64,000 bases of DNA from Xylanibacter ruminicola (GCF_900107775.1 NZ_FNRF01000004.1:248001-312000); one strand, 5' to 3'. Shown: positions 27,705 through 36,634, counted from the stretch's first letter. Translations and numbers: made by a program. Notes: generated from the letters alone by a model not told the origin.

Positions 27705-28782
27705 CTACTTTAATAATTGATCTTTAAGATATTTAGATGATGGTTTCTCAACACATTCATGCAAAAAAATTGAAATGTTTACACAAATTACAAATGAAAC
27801 AATTATGCGCATAATATTATTGTCTATGCCTATCCAATTGTTTATGATATGATAGCTTATAGACCAAACGAAAAACTGTGAAAGAAAGAATGCATAGCTC
27901 AACGCACTGGAGTAAGAAACTAAACGATTTTCTCCGACTGTGTCAAACCGCACGTTTCCCAGAATCAAGAATATCATAATAAAACAAGGTAAAGCCATCC
28001 AGTTCATCAACATAAAATCACGAAATCCGGTTAGATAAAAATCAGCTACACTTATCCCTAAAATTAGAAAAAAAATTACCATCACTAAAATTTCCTTACT
28101 GCGGAGGATATACGTAATATTATTCTTAAGCATATCATTATTTACTGATGCGGCTATGATACCCAATGAAAATTCCATTGCCCGAAAAAACGGATTGTCA
28201 TAAATACTTGCAACATTAAAATGACGTTGGACAAGTGGTGCAAGAAATAAAAGGAATAAAAATACCCCCCCCCAGTATTACCTTCTCTTTAACTTTTAAC
28301 CTTATTATTATCCATTGTAATAATGGGTATAATAGATAACATATAGTCAGACATGATATAAACCAAGTTCCTCCATTATGAGATATCTTACTCAATGAGG
28401 TAAAGCATGACTGAAGCCCTAATGCCTCGAACGGGAATAATAAGGCTAAAGACTGAAATGATTCACTTCCAAGCAATATGATAAAAGCTAATGCGACAAA
28501 GTAGTAAAGCGGATAAATGCTTATAAACCGTTTCAACAGGAAGTTCTTAAGACTACCGATATCCGTCAAGATTACTTTGCTCGATAAGCTAAGCGCATAG
28601 CCAGATAGCATAAAGAATCCCGTCATAGCAATAGCACCATATCTTGCAAAGTGATCAAACACTCCGTAATGGCAATCGAAATGCATATTGGAATGAAACA
28701 TGAATATCAGCAACGCCAAAGAAATGCGAAGCAAATCAAGCCCCACATTCCGTTCTTTCCTTGGAGTTTGTTGTTTGTTCAT
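27705..28782 (-). pseudogene. acyltransferase-3 gene split by a frameshift at a G9 tract (possible phase-off state)
   Basis: Two reading frames cover one acyltransferase-3 protein. The N-terminal half (28216-28782, 188 residues) begins GLDLLRISLALLIFMFHSNMH with the family signature, but after KEKVILGGG runs into a short wrong-frame tail. The C-terminal half is the frame 27705-28178 with an open extension upstream of its first Met. With eight Gs instead of nine at 28265-28273, the reading continues from VILGG into VFLFLLFLAPLVQRHFN and on to the end, giving one protein of about 358 residues, the usual length. The gene is therefore either switched off by slippage, recently broken, or misread in sequencing. 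It would add an O-acyl group to the glycan when on. Confidence 0.88.
28265..28273 (-). repeat. G9 homopolymer (C9 on the plus strand) inside the acyltransferase gene
   Basis: Nine Cs in a row on the plus strand at the exact point where the acyltransferase frame breaks. Deleting one G, or adding two, restores the full frame. Tracts of this length are classic slipped-strand mispairing sites. Confidence 0.9.
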
Positions 28783-29906
28783 TTGAAACGATTTATCAGT
28801 CCAATAACAAAATCTACTTCGTCCATCGTGATAGAAGGACCAATCGGCAGGCTCAGCTCCTCATCAGCCAATTGCTCTGTAATGGGCAGGCTCAACAGTG
28901 GAACGTTCCATGCTTCCTTTGCATAGCACTCCTGCTTATGGGGGGCAATGGGATAATGGCATACCGTACCCACACCATTCTCTTCGAGATGATCATGAAG
29001 GCTATCGCGATTCTCCTTACCTTTCACGATGATTGGGAACAGGTGATACGCATTCTGTTCATCGGGCAACAGATCAGGTAGAGTTATCAGTGGATTATTA
29101 ATACATTCATAGTAGCGGTGAGCAACCTCCTTACGATGCCTGTTATCCTCAATTAGATACTTCAATTTTACATCCAGTACAGCAGCCTGAATCTCATCCA
29201 AACGGCTGTTACGACCAGCATACTTGAATACATACTTTTTCTGGCTTCCATAATTAGCCAATGCACGAACAGCAGCTGCCAGTTCAGGGTCGTTAGTAGT
29301 CACAGCACCACCATCGCCAAGAGCACCAAGATTCTTGCCAGGATAGAAGCTATGGCCTGCGGCATCACCAATGCTACCAGTAACGCGACCATCTGTATGC
29401 TTACAGCCATGAGCCTGAGCATTGTCTTCAACCAGTTTCAAATTGTACTTCTTACATAAAGCACCAATCTTGTAGGTATACGCATTTCGCCCATACAGGT
29501 GAACAATAGCAATGGCCTTAGTCTTAGGCGTAATGGCGCCCTCAATAAGATTATCATCTATCTCCAACGTATTAAGCTTAGGCTCTACAAGTACAGGTCT
29601 CAGACCATTCTCAGTGATTGCCAGAATGGTGGCGATATAGGTATTTGCTGGTACAATCACCTCATCACCCGGCTTCATCACGCCCATCTCAACGTATGCA
29701 CGGAAGATCCAAATGAGGGCATCCAGACCATTAGCGCAACCTACGCAATATTTTGTTCCAATAAACTGTGCATAGTCTGCCTCAAACTTCTCGTTCTCCT
29801 TACCTTGGAGATACCAACCGTTATTCACCACGCGGGTTACGGCCTCGTTGATTTCTGCACCATGAAGAGCAGTAACATCTTTGAGTGACAAAAATGGGAT
29901 ATTCAT
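28779..29906 (-). CDS. FdtB/QdtB-type sugar-3-aminotransferase (DegT family)
   Basis: A 375-residue PLP enzyme. EDNAQAHGC gives Asp161, and [17 protein letters not shown] gives the Schiff-base Lys191. This variant of the DegT motif ([16 protein letters not shown]) is that of enzymes adding an amino group to C3 of dTDP-3-keto-6-deoxyhexoses. The context agrees: two FdtA-like ketoisomerases and a hexapeptide acyltransferase are immediately upstream. The product should be dTDP-Fuc3N or dTDP-Qui3N. rmlA and rmlB, needed to supply the dTDP-4-keto sugar, are not in the window. Confidence 0.88.
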   Translation of the reverse strand: MNIPFLSLKDVTALHGAEINEAVTRVVNNGWYLQGKENEKFEADYAQFIGTKYCVGCANGLDALIWIFRAYVEMGVMKPGDEVIVPANTYIATILAITENGLRPVLVEPKLNTLEIDDNLIEGAITPKTKAIAIVHLYGRNAYTYKIGALCKKYNLKLVEDNAQAHGCKHTDGRVTGSIGDAAGHSFYPGKNLGALGDGGAVTTNDPELAAAVRALANYGSQKKYVFKYAGRNSRLDEIQAAVLDVKLKYLIEDNRHRKEVAHRYYECINNPLITLPDLLPDEQNAYHLFPIIVKGKENRDSLHDHLEENGVGTVCHYPIAPHKQECYAKEAWNVPLLSLPITEQLADEELSLPIGPSITMDEVDFVIGLINRFK

Positions 29907-29909
29907 ATC

Positions 29910-30368
29910 TTAAAAATCTACTATTTTATAAAACTTAGCGGGATTCCCAATCCACAATTCTCTAGCAGGCACGTCTTTAGTTACGACAGAACCAGCACCT
30001 ACCATAGCACCCTCTCCTATCGTTATGCCAGGCAGAATGGTAGAGCCAGCACCAATAGTAGCTCCACGACAAACTTTTGTTCTAAGCATCGTCCAAGTTT
30101 TATTCTTCGAACGCGGATACATGTCGTTAGTAAAGGTAACATTGCTACCTATCATTACATTGTCTTCCAACTCAATGCCATCCCAGATTTGAACGCCACA
30201 CTTGATAGTGACATTATTACCTATCTTCACATCGTTCTCAACAAAACAATGCGAACAGATATTTACATTCTCGCCAATCTGTGCTCCAGGTAAAACAACA
30301 CAATATTGCCAGATATTCGAGTTATCAGGGATACACTTATTCTGGCAGTCGGATAAAGGGTGTATCAT
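29910..30368 (-). CDS. hexapeptide N-acyltransferase, FdtC/QdtC-like
   Basis: 152 residues, nearly all left-handed beta-helix repeats ([30 protein letters not shown]), then [39 protein letters not shown] and GNPAKF. The FTNDMYPR stretch is characteristic of the enzymes acylating 3-amino-3,6-dideoxyhexoses on dTDP. It is one of four adjacent overlapping or nearly overlapping genes of that pathway. Confidence 0.87.
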   Translation of the reverse strand: MIHPLSDCQNKCIPDNSNIWQYCVVLPGAQIGENVNICSHCFVENDVKIGNNVTIKCGVQIWDGIELEDNVMIGSNVTFTNDMYPRSKNKTWTMLRTKVCRGATIGAGSTILPGITIGEGAMVGAGSVVTKDVPARELWIGNPAKFYKIVDF

Positions 30369-30787
30369 TTTTGTTTCCTATAGTTTAAGAATTCATCATA
30401 ATCACGAATATAGTCCTCTGCTTGATAAACTTCAGAGGCCAAAACCAAGCATACAGCTCCAGAAGAAAAATCATCCAGGTCTCGCCAGACACCTGGTTTG
30501 ACATACAAAGCCTGATAGGGACGATTCAGCATAAAACTACGCTTCACCTTACCATCATCAAGGGTCACACGGAAAGAACCACTTGCAGCGATAATCAGCT
30601 GACTCAATTCCTTATGGGCATGAGAGCCACGGCTCTCACCTCCAGGCACATCATAAAGGTAATACACTCTTCTGACATCAAATGGAACTGTGTCACCGTT
30701 CTGAACAACAGAAATATTGCCTTTACGGTCACTATGATGCTTGTCAAGCTCAATCATCGTACAATCATAAACACTATATCTTGCCAT
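30365..30787 (-). CDS. FdtA/QdtA-type dTDP-4-keto-6-deoxyglucose 3,4-ketoisomerase
   Basis: A 140-residue cupin. [23 protein letters not shown] carries His56 and His58, the active-site pair of the family; VTLDDG and [15 protein letters not shown] are the other signatures, and [13 protein letters not shown] closes it. It moves the keto group from C4 to C3 for the aminotransferase downstream. A second, divergent copy lies directly upstream and overlaps it by 14 bases. Confidence 0.9.
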   Translation of the reverse strand: MARYSVYDCTMIELDKHHSDRKGNISVVQNGDTVPFDVRRVYYLYDVPGGESRGSHAHKELSQLIIAASGSFRVTLDDGKVKRSFMLNRPYQALYVKPGVWRDLDDFSSGAVCLVLASEVYQAEDYIRDYDEFLNYRKQK

Positions 30788-31208
30788 CTTTCTTCAGTAT
30801 TAAGAATTCATCATAGTCCCGAATATAGTCATCTATATCATACTCCGTCGAGGAAAGAACCATTGCTAACGAATTGGTCGAAAAGTTTTCCATCTCACGC
30901 CACAGTCCTTGGGGGACATACAATCCATAATAAGATCTGTTTAGCGTAAATATCTTTTTCTCTAGACCATCATCTATCACAACGTCAAAGCTACCCGAAA
31001 GAGCTACGATAAACTCTTGATTCTCACGGTATGCATGACCTCCACGACACTCTCCTCCAGGCACATCATATAGCCAATATGTTCGTCGTATTACAAACGG
31101 TATATGGTTCAATTGCTCCACAAAAGAAAGGTTACCACGGGAATCGAGGAACTTGGGGAGTTGGATAATTTTAGGTAGTATCAAATTCATTGTATTATCT
31201 ATTAGCAT
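30774..31208 (-). CDS. second FdtA-like ketoisomerase, with Tyr in place of one active-site His
   Basis: A 144-residue cupin clearly homologous to the adjacent protein ([48 protein letters not shown]). The HAH pair is HAY here (His58, Tyr60), so it keeps only one of the two histidines. It might make the other C4 epimer, act with its neighbour as a heterodimer, or be regulatory or inactive. The start may be the ATG at 31190 (MNLILPK), which matches the beginning of the homologous region better. Confidence 0.85.
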   Translation of the reverse strand: MLIDNTMNLILPKIIQLPKFLDSRGNLSFVEQLNHIPFVIRRTYWLYDVPGGECRGGHAYRENQEFIVALSGSFDVVIDDGLEKKIFTLNRSYYGLYVPQGLWREMENFSTNSLAMVLSSTEYDIDDYIRDYDEFLILKKDGKI

Positions 31209-31209
31209 A

Positions 31210-32148
31210 TTAGTTTAATAAATTCATTCGCTTAATATCATTTGACAATTGCAGTGTAAAGATATCTGCACCTCTTTTATTTAAATGTGCTGCATTGTAA
31301 AAGTATAAGGTATCATTACAAATGGATTCATGCGTATAATCCAGTATCGGAATATTGTAGTCAGCGGCAATCTCACCATATATTTGATACATCCTTCCTA
31401 TCCCCTTAAACTTTTGCAAGAATTCTGTACAGACCGGACTATAAACAAAGATTACATTTTTTCCTTTCACATGCATATCCTGAATATAAGCCTTAAAAAT
31501 CGTCAGAGCCTCTTCGGTATAAGTAAACTCCAACGAATCACCACTGAGCACTAAATCATCCTCATATTTCATACGGTTATTTTTAAAACCTTTATAAAAT
31601 GGTTCTTTCTCTTCAGGATTGGTTAGGACATCATAAACATGAAAATCCAAGAAGCAGGTACAATAACGCCAAAAGGGAACATATTTATCAAGTAGTGAAA
31701 AATGCTGATACTTATCAAAAGCCTCCATTAATTCACGATCCGTGAAGAAATACGGGTAGAACTGTTCCTTCTCAAAATTTGTTGTTATACCAGCAATCGT
31801 ACCATAGTCAATACTATAAATGATGGTGTTTGGCTCCCAGTTCTGAATACGACAATAGGCATAATAACGCTCAACCTGGCGATTGACCCTAGAAGCGTTG
31901 TAGCCTAAGTTATAAGAATTAACATTTAACACGCTGTCTATAATCCGTGGGTTGAAATGTACAAAGGCACGTGAAGAGCCCATTATGACCACATCATTTC
32001 TTAACTCCTGATTATAGATATTGTTCCATGCTTGGAATTCAATGATATTTGATTGCCTTAATCTCTGAGAAAGAAATATATCAGCAACAGTAAAGACTAC
32101 CAAGATTATGCCTGCATAAATGGCTAATTTAATAATGAATTGTTTCAT
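31210..32148 (-). CDS. membrane-anchored SGNH-like protein paired with the MBOAT enzyme
   Basis: 312 residues with an N-terminal membrane anchor (residues about 7-25) and a periplasmic domain. DVVIMGSSRAFVHFNP has a GSS block like the nucleophile elbow of SGNH/DltD/AlgX-type proteins, and FYNAAHLNKRGADIF near the end has the matching His. It lies one base downstream of an AlgI-like MBOAT gene. In alginate and teichoic-acid systems such pairs carry an acyl group to the outside and onto the polymer; I infer the same here. Confidence 0.72.
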   Translation of the reverse strand: MKQFIIKLAIYAGIILVVFTVADIFLSQRLRQSNIIEFQAWNNIYNQELRNDVVIMGSSRAFVHFNPRIIDSVLNVNSYNLGYNASRVNRQVERYYAYCRIQNWEPNTIIYSIDYGTIAGITTNFEKEQFYPYFFTDRELMEAFDKYQHFSLLDKYVPFWRYCTCFLDFHVYDVLTNPEEKEPFYKGFKNNRMKYEDDLVLSGDSLEFTYTEEALTIFKAYIQDMHVKGKNVIFVYSPVCTEFLQKFKGIGRMYQIYGEIAADYNIPILDYTHESICNDTLYFYNAAHLNKRGADIFTLQLSNDIKRMNLLN

Positions 32149-32149
32149 C

Positions 32150-33595
32150 TCAGAATTGGAAATATATAAATGTTGCTGGGTTACCTGCTCCTGCTATCGT
32201 AATGAAGAACACCAAGAAGTAGATGAGAAACCTCAATATTGGTGATTTGATAGAAATGTCGAGACCGTGTTCTTTCTCACGTTGGAACCACTCAATGACA
32301 GCTAACAAAGTGCAGAATATCAGAAGTTTTATCAATGTCAGAAAATCGAAAGGGATTGAAAGCATAGAGCTGTCAAACAATCTAATGATATACCCAATAG
32401 CCTGATGAATATCCGATGCTCTAAAAATAATCCAACCAATGACAACAAGTATGAATGTTGTGCCTATCTGGAGGACTTCTTTCAAGGATGGGAATTTCTT
32501 TCCTTCTGCCACAACACCTGTGAACTTTTTATTATCGCCGGTAAGAATCAATGGCACGAATAAGAGGGCATGGTAAGCGCCCCAAACCACATAAGTCCAG
32601 TTTGCTCCATGCCAAAGTCCACTTGTCAGGAAGATGATAATGGTATTGCGGATCTTCTTCCATTTCCCATTTCTGCCCCCCCCAAGTGGTATATAGAGGT
32701 AATCCACGAACCATGTATTGAGCGAGATGTGCCAACGTTTCCAGAACTCAGCCACATTTCTGGACAGATAAGGAACGTTGAAATTTCTCTTTAGCCGAAT
32801 GCCAAACAACTTTGCTGTACCGATGGCAATATCTGAATAGCCGGAGAAGTCACCATAGATCTGAAAAGTAAACATCAGTGCGCCAAACAATAAGGTACTT
32901 GCTGAGTAATTTATATAGTCGGGAAAAACCATATCCACATATACTGCACAATTATCTGCAATTAATACTTTCTTGAAAAAACCCCATAGGATTTGACGGC
33001 ATCCATCAACGGCCTCATCATACTTGAACACACGGGGCCTAAGGATTTGCGGGAGCAGATTAGTAGCTCTCTCTATAGGACCAGCGACCAACTGCGGAAA
33101 GAAGCTGACATAGGCAAAAAATGCCACGGCATCTCTTGTAGCCTCAATCTTTTTCTTATACACGTCAATACTATAGCTAAGTGCCTGAAAGGTATAGAAG
33201 CTAATACCAACTGGAAGTATGAGCTTGAGCGTAGAAGAATGGAGCATCACACCAAAAGATGCAAATAAATCAACAAAACTCTGGACAAAGAAATTATAAT
33301 ACTTAAAGGCTCCAAGAATCAACAGGTTTATTACTATATTTGACCAAAGAAAAAATTTGGCTAACCGTATCTTTCCATCATTGTTAGTCCTGTCTATCAG
33401 CAAGCCACTACTCCAGCTACAGAAAGAGGTAAAGGCGATAAGAATAAGAAATCGCCAATCCCACCATCCGTAGAAAACATAGCTCGCTAATACGATAAAT
33501 GCATTCTGCCAGCGCAAGTTCCTTCCAAATACTCCCCAATAAAGGGTAAAGACAATCGGAAGAAATAGTAGAAATTCTATTGAATTGAAAAGCAT
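32150..33595 (-). CDS. AlgI/DltB-like MBOAT O-acyltransferase
   Basis: 481 residues with about 11 membrane helices. LPVGISFYTFQALSYSIDVYK, FWKRWHISLNTWFVDYLYIPLGG and TSGLWHGANWTYVVWGAYHALL are the MBOAT signatures, the last with the catalytic His. It moves acyl groups across the inner membrane to decorate an exported glycan. Codons for PLGGG contain a G8 tract (32676-32683), in frame here. The downstream SGNH-like gene is its likely partner. Confidence 0.93.
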   Translation of the reverse strand: MLFNSIEFLLFLPIVFTLYWGVFGRNLRWQNAFIVLASYVFYGWWDWRFLILIAFTSFCSWSSGLLIDRTNNDGKIRLAKFFLWSNIVINLLILGAFKYYNFFVQSFVDLFASFGVMLHSSTLKLILPVGISFYTFQALSYSIDVYKKKIEATRDAVAFFAYVSFFPQLVAGPIERATNLLPQILRPRVFKYDEAVDGCRQILWGFFKKVLIADNCAVYVDMVFPDYINYSASTLLFGALMFTFQIYGDFSGYSDIAIGTAKLFGIRLKRNFNVPYLSRNVAEFWKRWHISLNTWFVDYLYIPLGGGRNGKWKKIRNTIIIFLTSGLWHGANWTYVVWGAYHALLFVPLILTGDNKKFTGVVAEGKKFPSLKEVLQIGTTFILVVIGWIIFRASDIHQAIGYIIRLFDSSMLSIPFDFLTLIKLLIFCTLLAVIEWFQREKEHGLDISIKSPILRFLIYFLVFFITIAGAGNPATFIYFQF

Positions 33596-33750
33596 TGTTA
33601 TCTATTTGAGCACATATCAATTACGAGTGTCATCACCGACCGTATTGATTTTTAAGCATATGGTTTGACATAAACACTGACTTCTCATTAATACGGGAAC
33701 CGAAACATGTTAACAAAACTACTTTCATACGAAAGTCATAAGAATAGATT

Positions 33751-34764
33751 TTAATTATATCCATTTGGATTATTCTTCTGCCAATTCCAACTATCTCGGC
33801 ACATGTCCTCAATGCCAAATTTGGCCTCCCAGCCAAGTTCTGCTTTAGCTTTTGCTGGATTGCAATAGCAGGTAGCAATATCTCCTGGTCTGCGTGGCTT
33901 GATAACATATGGTACATTAACACCGTTAACTTTCATAAAAGCATTTACAACGTCAAGTACGCTATAGCCATGACCTGTACCAAGATTATATATAGCTAAG
34001 CCGCATTTATTATCGATGGCCTTTAAAGCTGCCACATGACCTGAGGCCAAATCGCAGACGTGGATATAATCACGTACTCCTGTACCATCAGGGGTATCGT
34101 AGTCATTTCCAAAGATTCCTAACTCTTTACGAATGCCAACAGCTGTCTGGGTGATATATGGCATCAAGTTATTGGGTATGCCATTGGGGTTCTCACCTAT
34201 CATGCCGCTCTGATGAGCACCAATAGGGTTGAAATAGCGCAACAGTACCACATTCCATTCTGGGTCGGCTTTCTGCACATCCATCAGTACCTCTTCGAGC
34301 ATGCTCTTGGTTTGACCATAAGGATTGGTGCAATGGCCCTTGGGACATTCCTCGGTGATAGGTATTATTGCAGGATCGCCATATACCGTAGCAGAGCTAC
34401 TGAAAATGATGTTCTTACACTGATGCTGGCGCATTACATCCAAGAGGATGAAGGTGCCTGTCATGTTGTTGTGATAGTACTCCAAAGGTTTTGCTACAGA
34501 TTCACCTACAGCCTTAAGGCCTGCAAAATGAATAACAGCATCAAACTTATTTTCATCAAAAACCTTAGAGAGTGCTTCCTTATCTCGCACGTCAACCTCA
34601 TAGAAAGGTATTTCATTTCCAATAATCTTTGCAACGCGTCGCAGAGATTCTGGGTTACTATTCACAAGGTTGTCTACCACAACCACACTGTGTCCAGCCT
34701 TATCTAATTCTATAATGGTGTGGCTACCGATATAACCGGCTCCGCCTGTTAGAAGTATGTTCAT
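33751..34764 (-). CDS. galE: UDP-glucose 4-epimerase
   Basis: A 337-residue SDR of standard GalE length. GGAGYIGSHTIIELDKAGH binds NAD; SSSATVYG and YGQTKSMLE carry the Ser, Tyr and Lys; PIGAHQSGMIGENPNGIPNNLMPYI is the GalE-specific substrate loop. It interconverts UDP-glucose and UDP-galactose. Placed at the 5' side of the glycan locus, it supplies UDP-Gal to the glycosyltransferases and could also serve galactose catabolism started by the galK gene 10 kb away. 150 bases of non-coding DNA separate it from the MBOAT gene. Confidence 0.95.
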   Translation of the reverse strand: MNILLTGGAGYIGSHTIIELDKAGHSVVVVDNLVNSNPESLRRVAKIIGNEIPFYEVDVRDKEALSKVFDENKFDAVIHFAGLKAVGESVAKPLEYYHNNMTGTFILLDVMRQHQCKNIIFSSSATVYGDPAIIPITEECPKGHCTNPYGQTKSMLEEVLMDVQKADPEWNVVLLRYFNPIGAHQSGMIGENPNGIPNNLMPYITQTAVGIRKELGIFGNDYDTPDGTGVRDYIHVCDLASGHVAALKAIDNKCGLAIYNLGTGHGYSVLDVVNAFMKVNGVNVPYVIKPRRPGDIATCYCNPAKAKAELGWEAKFGIEDMCRDSWNWQKNNPNGYN

Positions 34765-34832
34765 TGAAGTAAATATGGAAAAATGACGTAAACGTTAAAA
34801 ATCATTTAAAGCGTCCCCACGAGGACAAATAT

Positions 34833-34863
34833 TTTGTTGTTTCATTACAATTTCATACCTTTG
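34833..34863 (+). promoter_or_regulatory. plus-strand promoter upstream of a small ORF
   Basis: TTTG at 34833-34836, a 19-base spacer and TACCTTTG at 34856-34863 make a full-consensus Bacteroidetes promoter, pointing away from galE. It drives whatever lies in 34870-35270: the small ORF at 34896 or a non-coding transcript antisense to the glycan operon. Confidence 0.6.
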
Positions 34864-34895
34864 CGAGGTTAAAATGAACAGTAATAATTAAAAAA

Positions 34896-35120
34896 ATGCA
34901 TCCAAAATATTTAACAAAGCACAAACCTATCAAGGTTGTTTTACTTCATGCCGGCGAATCAATCACGGCATCGGGCCTTCTGAAGCAATATTCTCATCCC
35001 TTCTTAACCCCCTCTCTATATAGTCCCCACCCTCTCTCTAAAGAGAGGTGGGGCTATAGTAAGAGGGGTGTAAGGGATAGGGATATTTTCCTTATTGGTT
35101 TTCATCGAAAAACAAGTTGA
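34896..35120 (+). CDS. small ORF interrupted by a palindromic repeat
   Basis: 74 codons. The first 33 residues (MHPKYLTKHKPIKVVLLHAG and on) look like protein, but the rest is encoded by the nested inverted repeat at 34996-35078 and is low quality. It has a good promoter 33 bases upstream. I read it as the stub of a gene cut by the repeat, or a leader or untranslated RNA; no family is recognised. Confidence 0.3.
   Translation: MHPKYLTKHKPIKVVLLHAGESITASGLLKQYSHPFLTPSLYSPHPLSKERWGYSKRGVRDRDIFLIGFHRKTS
34996..35078. repeat. nested inverted repeat, REP/MITE-like
   Basis: The outer arms are ATCCCTT...CCCCTCT (from 34996) against AGAGGGG...AAGGGAT (to 35078). The inner arms are TATAG-CCCCACC (35019-35031) against GGTGGGG-CTATA (35048-35058). 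The whole forms one long imperfect hairpin. It disrupts the small ORF starting at 34896 and lies between two minus-strand genes of the locus, so the operon transcript must pass through it unless it terminates or is processed there. Confidence 0.65.
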
Positions 35121-35200
35121 TTAGCAATCATAACCAAGTTAGTTTTGCCTCAAAATCAATTTGATTTTTCATCGTAAATCTTTAGGCCTCGAAATGCGGT

Positions 35201-35253
35201 GAATTAATTCAAAAGGGGCAATGAATTAATTCATTAGGGGTTTTGAATTAATT
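35201..35253. repeat. three GAATTAATT palindromes at 22-bp spacing
   Basis: GAATTAATTC at 35201 and 35223 and GAATTAATT at 35245, each followed by a G-rich patch (AAAAGGGG, ATTAGGGG, TTTTAGGGG). The exact 22-bp period puts them on nearly the same helix face. They sit directly downstream of the DUF1883-like gene. They may be a protein-binding array or a small degenerate tandem repeat. Confidence 0.6.
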
Positions 35254-35273
35254 GACGGTATTTTAGGGGTTAT

Positions 35274-35867
35274 TTATTTGCATGGAGAAAGAGTGGAAGT
35301 TGGAACCTGAAAATGGATGGGATCCGAACTGGTGGCACAGTGGTGGCAGATGGGAGTTGCACAATAGGCTGTAGCCCCCCTTTCTGAGGTAACAGAAACC
35401 TTGACACACTCGAATTCTGCTAAAGGTACCATTCGAAAGCAACTGCAGCAACAGGATATATTACCACTAAAGGTATTGCCCGTTTGATGCTTCCACTCCT
35501 GAATGCTGCAAGGAGCTGGGGTGCCAACTTGTTTACAAACAATCTTACTGTCGGTATGAGTGGCATTGTACTGCAGAATATCTACTGGCTGATACTTACA
35601 GGTTATCTCAAAGCGACACTCATCCATCTCATCATACAAGAAAACCACCATACGCCAGTCGCCATCGAAGGGAACCACAAGCGACGCATGGCACTCGTCT
35701 ATCTCATCAGCACTGACTCGCAACAAGAAACTGTCGTCATCACGATTCACAGTCAACTGAAAGTCGCGCTCGGTAATGAGAGCAATGTCGCAAGGGACAT
35801 TATAACTGACAGTAATTGCATCGCCAGCATGACACTTGGAAAAAGACTTTATGTAGTCGTAAGTCAT
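35274..35867 (-). CDS. DUF1883-like protein with a cysteine-rich tail
   Basis: 197 residues. Residues 10-85 (CHAGDAITVSYNVPCDIALI, NRDDDSF, VVPFDGDWRMVVFLYDE) resemble the DUF1883 domain, a small beta-rich domain of unknown function. The last 90 residues have about 11 Cys and little similarity to anything I know; the true end could be different if a frame error is present. It is 14 bases downstream of the NusG-like gene and so in the position where UpxZ-type partners stand in Bacteroides capsule operons, but it does not look like UpxZ. Confidence 0.55.
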   Translation of the reverse strand: MTYDYIKSFSKCHAGDAITVSYNVPCDIALITERDFQLTVNRDDDSFLLRVSADEIDECHASLVVPFDGDWRMVVFLYDEMDECRFEITCKYQPVDILQYNATHTDSKIVCKQVGTPAPCSIQEWKHQTGNTFSGNISCCCSCFRMVPLAEFECVKVSVTSERGATAYCATPICHHCATSSDPIHFQVPTSTLSPCK

Positions 35868-35881
35868 ACTTAGAAAAATGA

Positions 35882-36634
35882 CTATTTATATTTGGCGAGA
35901 TGGCTGGCGGGGAGGCGGAGCTTGAAACAGCCGATGCCATCGAGAATGACGGTGGCGTATTTACGGCCAGAGGTCATGGTCACCTCGCCTTTTACATCCT
36001 TGAATAGTTTGCCCTTAGACAGTTGCCCGCCGATAATTTTCACTTTATCGTGTAGCTGAGGCACCACGTCACAATACTCTACAGGTCCATCGGCCAATGA
36101 TAATAGTTGACGAAGTTGCTGAATCTGCAAATCGGGTACACGGGCAAAATCGGTAAAATCGTTAACCGTACGATTAAGTGAGGCATCTTTAACAAAACAC
36201 TTGAGATAAGGACAACCCTTTAACAAATCGATACGATGGGATTTGTCGGCAACACGAATAAAAACCTTGCCGTGTATAATCAACTTTTCTTTTACAGCTT
36301 TAAGTTCATCGGTAGCAACTATTCTTCGAAGCAACAAGGCCTGTGTGGCAGCATAAGCCTCGACTGGAAAGGCGAACTTGCCTGGCGCATTGAGCATATC
36401 ACGGCACTTCAGCTCTGAGTAACGTTTCACCTCAGCCACATACCAAGCGGTAGGATCGAAAGTTTTTTCAGCGTTGGCTGCCGTAACCGTGAGGCGAACT
36501 CGACCATCTTTAGTGCTGCGAAGGCGACGAATTACACCCGCATTTTTCTTTACGGCTCCGCCGCAAGGCCCCTCTTTTGCAATTAGGGTCTCGACATGGT
36601 TTTCAATTACTGACGAGTCTTTTTTCATACTCAT
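35882..36634 (-). CDS. NusG-paralogue transcription antiterminator (UpxY-like)
   Basis: About 250 residues from the ATG at 36634. After an N-terminal extension, WYVAEVKRYSELKCRDML starts a NusG N-terminal (NGN) domain that runs through RRIVATDELKAVKEKLIIHGKVFIRV. The C-terminal HDKVKIIGGQLSKGKLFKDVKGEV and YATVILDGIGCFKLRLPASHL are the KOW domain. It is the first gene of the minus-strand glycan locus, as UpxY is in Bacteroides capsule operons, where it prevents premature termination of the long operon by acting on the leader. Alternative starts are ATG 36706 and GTG 36817; the extra residues they add do not look like a folded domain. Confidence 0.85.
   Translation of the reverse strand: MSMKKDSSVIENHVETLIAKEGPCGGAVKKNAGVIRRLRSTKDGRVRLTVTAANAEKTFDPTAWYVAEVKRYSELKCRDMLNAPGKFAFPVEAYAATQALLLRRIVATDELKAVKEKLIIHGKVFIRVADKSHRIDLLKGCPYLKCFVKDASLNRTVNDFTDFARVPDLQIQQLRQLLSLADGPVEYCDVVPQLHDKVKIIGGQLSKGKLFKDVKGEVTMTSGRKYATVILDGIGCFKLRLPASHLAKYK

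Noticed and set aside
33633..33728. A 31-codon minus-strand ORF (MKVVLLTCFGSRINEK and on) between galE and the MBOAT gene
   Set aside because: No promoter or clear ribosome-binding site; it may be the remnant of a lost gene, but I cannot support it as real.
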